Shown here piece by piece: positions 63,401 to 64,000 of a DNA stretch of 64,000 nt. How positions within the stretch are numbered: the stretch's first letter is position 1; the number at the start of each line of letters is the position of its first letter. The stretch comes from Rhynchopus euleeides (Eukaryota > Euglenozoa > Diplonemea > Diplonemida > Diplonemidae), in assembly GCA_963210315.1 (NCBI GenBank), contig OY723305.1:372001-436000 (forward strand). The letters are read 5' to 3'. The position numbers were made by a program, and so were the translations under genes. The notes beneath the pieces are model-generated. The model did not search any database and was not told where the DNA came from. It saw only the letters and a program-made list of their open reading frames with translations.

Positions 63401-64000
63401 CAGGGCCCCGGCCCGGGCCTGGACGTACACCGCACCGTCGTAGTCTGTGTCGTAGGTCGGGCCGAACACAGCCTCAGAGGCGCATACATCGAGCCCTGCC
63501 GGCTGGTAGTAGTCCCTGATGTAGGCCTCGTGGTGCAGGGTGAAGGCTCCCTGCACCACGGCGCGTGTGGGGTCGGGTGCGAACCTGTACACGTACACCT
63601 TCCCGCCCCGGAGGACGTGCAGGTAGTATTCGTCGACGGAGGCGGCGCGGTCGCTCATGATGGGGCCGTAGTACGCAGCCTGCACGGTGCCTGCGGAGGG
63701 CTGCAGAGGGGGCAGCGGCTGCACCGCGGCGCCAGGGAGGCTGTGCATCACACGCACCTGCACGCGTGTCAGGAGCTCTGCAGACCCTGCAGACAGCACC
63801 AGGGAGACGTGCGACTGGGGCGCGATGCTCCACGGGGGTGAGGTCCAGCCGGCCGCCTGCAGGTCCTTGGTGGCCTGGTAGGCAAGCGGGACGTACGTCT
63901 CGTTGCAGAACATCCCGTACCTTCCGGGTGCGCAGCTGTCCGCGCACGTCGGGCCCGAGAGCATCCCGAGGCAGAAACACCGCTCCAGGGCTGGGTTGTA
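45473..64000 (-). CDS. Giant surface mosaic membrane protein, copy B (N-terminus beyond the window)
   Basis: An open frame with no introns from the right window edge to TGA at 45473-45475; over 6,170 codons lie inside the window. The first ~4,170 match copy A (EGF-like cluster at 56630-55770, IPT/TIG-like region near 54090-53700, ten-residue poly-Ala near 51725). The part unique to B has Cys-rich blocks (about 49170-48840) and about nine membrane segments: 48833-48770, 48690-48630, 48555-48490, 46565-46490, 46400-46330, 46210-46090 (two), 46060-46010 and 45985-45905. A B-box-like zinc finger (CAACGDFAVVSC, then CERCDGALH and GHTR) lies at 46745-46610, between membrane segments. The motif GFLYSGYRRRWYFWE (about 46280-46236) followed by LLRK is shared with multi-pass C-termini of large Cys-rich protist proteins. 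It is probably a plasma-membrane adhesion or sensing protein; the ligand is unknown. Confidence 0.85.
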   Translation of the reverse strand, partial: YNPALERCFCLGMLSGPTCADSCAPGRYGMFCNETYVPLAYQATKDLQAAGWTSPPWSIAPQSHVSLVLSAGSAELLTRVQVRVMHSLPGAAVQPLPPLQPSAGTVQAAYYGPIMSDRAASVDEYYLHVLRGGKVYVYRFAPDPTRAVVQGAFTLHHEAYIRDYYQPAGLDVCASEAVFGPTYDTDYDGAVYVQARAGALQQLLLVKGQRVCYASGVDRLVFSLQGSGDISDAFALPWSWSLEVLGEPSRLNGFDPQYDPQCQWSARQPPCRDTTRNTSWDAVGTAFGSLVLVSGSRLRSISRFAERCCGETVQCTCWEGLLASLPGGYTPAGPGSGQVAASRAAVSSLWQAFAEGAVQDLGPGPAPVGALGSGTAFTAVAGLAGSVALRVTPPTLLFEEHRVHVLGFGDLRTATATATAMPTSELLPRMLLPSRLSVTTQSTTRGAVAIAGAGVVEGADALHFAIAVQDEVGRDVYLNNDRIVPLLLECGEAVSIDSQRDVHTLSNTSAAGLQDALWDERDCTSNTTATFVGSAALGVDIPAGAGQTDIAFSGIGITRTGRYLIRFVHAKSGAQGVSMPIVVVPTDCASFSGTAYECTSQCTPDEVPPGQQATLTCDFGVSSLMSWMQLSVQAAAPLSVGVSLTAVQACCHGRGLCCAGNAPCEGDYDYASVAAAAAATAPPTQCECFKDPTNGFWDQRHSCLQCKAGFSGSTCTDFIGPSAEAGFGRSLDIGDAAVAVFPVQAEAPVAVNVTGLSGQNGEDADVWLAFVACPGQEGIYTKGALAPGELAPVCSGHGSCTFDTAAAAGRCLCTPGYSGADCSQACCSGHGTCTGAASAGTEGTPCVCHHNQRDGAWAPAPTVCEGGRCSGPGGSDVHPASWCLRLADATGLLEGCAPAAHQGNSSRAWVSWRGLPAAGPGDLDHARLRINTTVLEGCTGAQPFHVYATLPEGTARGPPASRGSPSVPAGDWWQPGVLPCGRAVLPGEALGCGPSAELDPVSQTCVCRSGDTAFCLLGRCVSTSSEPRCDAPPPDQPGDASDPCRVSWAVPGPPSGRMRLQGGLCRCWTQQASSDATERLACVAGACVPQAASLQYTWDSTRLAGVLHGAADSPAEAKQLQWGWDVRSAAPAELLSQVGWWRQAPAAPGVQQHEVDVGAWLRRVSGGIQNATFDVSFVVVPGAGACPAAVQGAELVVRHRGRRQPSRLFLSLEDGGRSEAQHLHPFYAAHTFDSPEALANSGDGDASHSRKLLRYIHADVASGDAQLSKRCGTGASCVCPGDMMFQDAVDFTQVGEHMYFLAVGDVESAGGAQPGACNGAYQGAREIFHTKGYALDAQLGSGTGSSRGLWATRAASRLGTSVLPNTSNIDSVANMDVFTRAKELAAMDLPAGWAGSGSTALSGRMLVFASAHLPIPALAGGGGLPQLFAATLDSRSGALVQIWRAGKTSVFVSHVTVVRVGGRDYTFYLAQSSAVHMRYAPSDPPCAGKASTLGCAGAGASGPPRYARATRLDVWVFDGEGERRIAAAQGQNVDPCTHQQNHPGFTAVGGSVAFLFDDGVGGVGLHRWQPAARSTAAAARVTLVDTAGATYTPFLSPLHKGPAGMVAAGGHLVLPLALDTSVQHTGQQEPGCLAQPECTQDTVLHVFQKTMPCLNPGRGNVELYAVHLGNSSTGVATLVHDPNGPQVSSDPVWLREVRTPGRTGFVWVGHDGGATNIGVHLTNHTQAGVQHPAPQFLAPEQQTLYYTSTAGTTPGAWHTTALWRPGAPVDINVQVVWEGALYFWAYNATELNATYDSPSLDPGPSVPCNAPGRSQWVRWDSGGEGMHTNVMSGANVPAYAGCTRVLHRVDDDGTVSPVLRGGDADGVGAPRRQCCPPTYNTDSPTTGAVWPDTARQAGRVCKAADNTGGCPVSTAGVPRPAGCALCDASVYPRDGPPPLYSTLHAWKAPHAGWWFTGFQSAWAQSTGAAGGDAYRVGGFAWREHWPRTAAVWEPKAVPQRNDCDDCAPGFYGQGCVRSCPLPACGGVSRQTCLAPSCAWNATSSECRPVPCSGHPCSDGLLGSGACLCPEGTWGYACEHGAAPPGVGTTHLLPAAFDTTLDLGCTAGTTCTPTAAACAAWECGALNDEPCCGRAPAPLAVSATAVSVVSFATAGAGPLGGAGSQTLLVLREAERRCDGTTAAVLRVLLLPVDAGVDVQAVHGVPVEAPLTPDDVLLWNLSALPVLAEVLRTGPTGLGSEWVVPLDADALAAHSGTGAASVSLLLSATGGCRWLFTSREHHAGWPEDCADGRCESGNSAPRKAGYAIRASASHAALLAVTQGGTGSGVPAPAAEQHPLLRAEHSAGGAGPISRIDLEKMEQAELAPPALRSITQAALCSEVGLQPSVQCAELAPLAAGFGVLVVQGLSRTSSVRADVSWTPRGAFGSASLGACVRGSREGEGRWAGDFCLDCDFRYTGPTCSAYQPDACSEATCSPDVGACVWDTRASSLHQQCLCDAGYIGLDCGVQCSDSGTGNSSGCHGHGRCSGAGTCECHSDSVQGFWAGDSCNVCAEGMYGEACTKRCQCVNGVCDKESEDGTCTKGSCKAGFAGSFCDRCVTGRTGADCQVECFNGLCGKGKCGDGGCVCQVNYFRDVASRSCDLHCVAGEECHGNGVCPPPGVDTTPATLCTCYQDEVRGHWDQATRCKTCAASFWGTHCTEACRCNNHGTCHTVTGACECFNDGVRGHFSGTSCSLCASGYTGDACLDAVVAEGVAQIGAAYTFSSGHREAVVPSGARGAAHLYLTQETGAPTEIFFSSAGEVPVGTFGAAINVWSKPHTDSVDFRTAGTGTGTGAESAQGTHASRSAAYVGRIHVHTYGEGLLMGTSVAGMFTSGRFLYAVVHDTDGRSYVGRFWSVSGPRCLMCLALAGNRAASYTTLVGHSRVCTVRTCTPGQAVLLDDGEAGVVEGVASSSRTGVVLLDDGPRIAVRTRLAERVEVAASRLTAVPSVAPVGPGGRGKVLAWGRSPRLQVAFVAVQHGGACWLSVVHTGSETGFAAQEPHLLAASGTVTSLLVHNVAWSSEVVLLFVLGADGLGEPVLEMLVVRASSSSPYVGVRSVLQATPAICSVYVCTRLERLIPLGGLQASRDERLRHEGDTALLLVQTVQRGASLVVGYAAQRVNLSAVKDTDLSPAADHPLCMQHLSAEACRGALCTWDGAACTRVRERFLAGAQGRTGITGAEVDVHTGKVYLTVGGDNPTLPSVVLRIDALTLMYERSRALRYGASSADPQVAVGTLLDNDRGALFVSLRTKPASVLVLSLHEVESVSPDVSDLLHGGTQITVRGLGFFPLPGTVPLCRMGELVSQGRYALAGGHTGSTATHTIVCVAQSATTTSTACLSYPLEVSLSAADPRFSDSQVLVARIATPMILSLGTAALAAADQGDRAWLAAVSAGDVGVVGPVRDPWGGTDPRLIQAEATGPYNEPVAVVVAGAGFRHSAHSMCRMNGVVSSVTFASSLRVLCRQPVLHGGPARVTVEVTMDGQHFTASNTTRSFYYAVGDANKIDAFAVCSPGAGAGCMTALKSEPVTRLPTVAAAFKDSIGTFVGGVWTRNGGRVGQVAIDSTLSFSTDSVVTLQPSEGRVVFDRLWALSPHPGRHTLRLLYTDAAGTLADTVSFEIAEGSPVQLRFAVDPPSFSDNREPLDPQPEVRLEDTGNRSVSRSTWSVVAELDTATLPPELFNEYTQLPHVVVSSAVAAYSEQLGHFVFRGLHIHTTTLAGRDMQYGGGGELLSFRIVFRVYSNGERVAGIADVVRVMHLVDCSQAYVGDAVLGWVDPEEQHFEDRSPVSIRGWKYHGDVLGSYSCVAHDVATGQLAFSVAAVVVDSCTLRCDPFLPRTAKGAMLSVRPELVCAGAAAPDTAAGEAVVCNATHVRRTDGGREEAVLRAIAPFASGRLGSTTAHYRSIGSPARLGVFNLAVPLGPAVASASVYSSAVGAQARLPIAVEASASSLRRASPPGTRRSAAEYQLLMYSEAMVHTSSLLRAGRTVTIAGALTALGDAGADWLNTDAIRRAQAGTSNSTLRVAVLDKAAILNGWHGQSIGDTWVAHTAAAAAAAAAATNAAVRTEQHEFSVKLSIEAVDTYTSPTGAQYAILSPVPREEVVATVGGHPLGIVHTRGAYAEFGTIEMERPAAGTYRLRLDAGSLPVVDRIFTVREGLPHHVHFDAPGVAGWAGGRDGVPRTTLTNYKDLVVQPRFRLLDEVNNTLTDFPRLNDVRVRVGAVSPWPRCLPPLVAAEEDVTLPGMWGREDRTAQGVCTWNTLPLSNMSAGAVQQRLLYDPQFSSAGIAAYGAPGTDSTLNVWGQVGQEYSITFLFYGSGLDAYGYTLPPLSLPQPLRTSTCNTTCSKRVCSISPVVLVDLSSTDIELAGDFYDVAVSGAGPDSLRVLLTVSSDGLQYDTACELPAELVDPCHMRVRVPKCMYHCRNLYPVAEYSEEDRQSCCRYGHRVGGGPCGAVAGGRSAAVQMQASSASSDLFTGAAVTRLQVVTSCDSQSTCMALLSQAEHLTGPTHLGPPAQLGLGEATMLAPVPSASLASTTTFDIVLKDMAGSDVRDSLFAVRQLRVTVDALSTQGWDAAVLCTADNTTDCTTLRGAHGGLLPDGVVRLVGGKASVNLEFHYPRTTQYGIRIKDTTGTSSRTATSTSTAANTTAGTGPLPPCTGPMPSGKGTGPWVAGRQLPFPSSLRCVDTAFPSYVGVVTVTPGAPHRYDWVAPPSGVVEMHASVDYALYIADVSGNVLTTSDLQRSLGHTVPVVFQVQVSVPAFRDNSTGPLLLGWRAMNFTEEVIASLEESACPFRSFSLDFGLTDARQAAFGTPDFLMWRGVRCLLKVSLLTVDSAPQLQAMNEQVGGGLSHGLEASPCCTQEPCSAYAYSFEVGCWGHRGRKTGPLNPATSAALRTTTSSTPFQCLTECGVCEEGTVCYGNGTIVTKPEYFREPVTYRAWKCKSGQCTGGDVVPGIGPATPLATLQMAEHERADLQCGDGGTGPLCGECVQKGTPHAPHGYARSGDGCAECPSPAANGVILCVCAVVVIAFMGIMVAVNIQSGEIVRESSKLSVVMKMLTNHMQVLALSASFAIDWGTLMTESFNSGGSISSPNIVMLSLTCALRADYYAKYTGWLLLPVVILSAFLLLQLTTATRKAEAKASPTALRERAPECRSLYHWAYDWCVDPGEVESLRHNLRAAADAAAAAATASTDTPPSDTPAADEAAGRTWVNTVVAPQIDPRQERDMEGLKDPDAFPHPQECPLPIRVQGFRTESAEFAVKDMEVVWEHDLTPGTYGCWLCHKCCILEQLFPNAGVGRVGLAGQLEEMSDGWYTCDVPAHTATKAVIYQLFTGELLIACLARHDLLTRLRDDATPGEPLSTDDAAAAADSLFTHSRKKSSCPTESERLRGYSLSTTPPYPVKDHLPFEFPATAGESAVGAAAMHTTVFSNGLFLEADGSMGEEASLKRRVDGTASVILREQERVGQGVRKAKRLEIHSLPTAHSSKVYRVVSTDPVLNVSREYTSTTDPLTPPRSPPLGATIDNIAVLPTGASGFTLDLPAWYVTRHCEWLRAAQASLRPAAGKAREGTAVTVQTRWHHAATPASGMPLDPTLLFGGSEGTSLLPVRQGTSGTACFTLVELSLVVPYDQLFQAARLRRMSDKMAGWRLSGFSDDTIERRLSARADGLKMRRTSTWSSRKATLLSRTDTTHRAAAGTRQRLEALDAALEVIPSCAACGDFAVVSCPMCGKSLCERCDGALHTAGPREGHTRIVPLPRRSPLAEAGYDIVVHRTDVYTVTVVVVMFMLYPWLMREVSLMLSCTEPICMAEGMCHRYLEVDPSVDCDTSSYAVYALLSFCALVGYGVGIPALAFLQIWRRRKRLQTKAVVSTLGFLYSGYRRRWYFWECVTLLRKMLLVFIVVFLVRYPSYQLYAAAWLMGAFTLLNVLVRPYKDSNLWYLENLSLLSVVITYNLALVYIGNPSQGARTFVSIASFVLNVVVLVVFAIRIVVQAQEEVKLRTREMLVDDKVSCSTAMKYVSKKYHEMKPDFLLSQAELREQSRLRDVKRRWFEVSRTQRERNMEAPDGDSVLLTPAATMGYWLSKYQSRKDRFEVMRTWVGARTHASKQPARPPHYSPELTSDADSLATMSPISKAR
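51479..64000 (-). repeat. Segmental duplication, copy B (~12.5 kb, runs off the edge)
   Basis: Direct-orientation counterpart of 5684-18200. In contrast to copy A, the reading frame is intact: it keeps the 5 bp (GCACA, about 52333-52337) that copy A lacks. Similarity ends at 51479 on the left, where this copy continues into genuine gene sequence. Copy B is therefore the ancestral arrangement and copy A the derived one. Confidence 0.95.

Overview
This is a unicellular-eukaryote-type genome segment. The coding regions are GC-rich, have no visible introns, and include a gene of about 21 kb read as one open frame. They are separated by repeat-packed, very G/C-run-rich intergenic DNA. There are no bacterial operons, Shine-Dalgarno-led gene rows, tRNAs or rRNAs. 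I cannot name the species. The LINE resembles the Ingi/L1Tc group of kinetoplastids, and intronless giant genes would suit a euglenozoan, but similar giant surface proteins occur in other protists (chromerids, oomycetes, ciliates), so this is only a hint.

Layout. 1-2345 is internally repeated DNA with no supported gene. 2346-5400 holds a 123-bp direct repeat, a broken unrecognised gene (minus strand, poly-G frameshift), an 18/36-bp minisatellite and an orphan 204-codon ORF. 5490-26555 (minus) is copy A of a giant secreted or surface mosaic protein. It has a signal peptide, a Pro/Ser/Thr-rich stalk built from a 516-bp repeat, PAN/WSC-like cysteine-rich modules, EGF-like modules and IPT/TIG-like modules. 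A 5-bp deletion and a rearrangement breakpoint have removed its membrane-anchoring C-terminus. 26592-32182 holds dispersed repeats, two adjacent foldback transposons and a ~195-bp satellite. 32183-40987 is a nest of transposons. 40988-45472 is further dispersed repeats. 45473-64000 (minus, running off the right edge) is copy B of the giant gene, with an intact C-terminal multi-pass membrane region and a B-box-like zinc finger.

The two giant genes share about 12.5 kb (5684-18200 and 51479-64000). I found five substitutions and one 5-bp indel in the first ~855 bp and no difference in the many blocks I compared over the remaining ~11.7 kb. Copy B plus the N-terminus seen in copy A would give a protein of roughly 8,900-9,000 residues. 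Copy A looks like a truncated tandem paralogue, unless the assembly has split or collapsed haplotypes.

The most striking element is the nest at 32183-40987. A ~690-bp palindromic foldback element has been entered by two TA-target MITEs, a second copy of one of those MITEs, and a 2,028-bp TIR element. The second MITE copy was in turn split by a ~5.0-kb LINE. Each insertion can be removed on paper using its target duplication, and the ancestral sequence reappears. The LINE has an intact apurinic-type endonuclease, reverse transcriptase, RNase H and C-terminal CCHC motif. Its ORF1 and ORF2 are in the same frame, separated by a single TGA followed by CGG, and a canonical 2A motif (GDIEQNPGP) lies just before the endonuclease.
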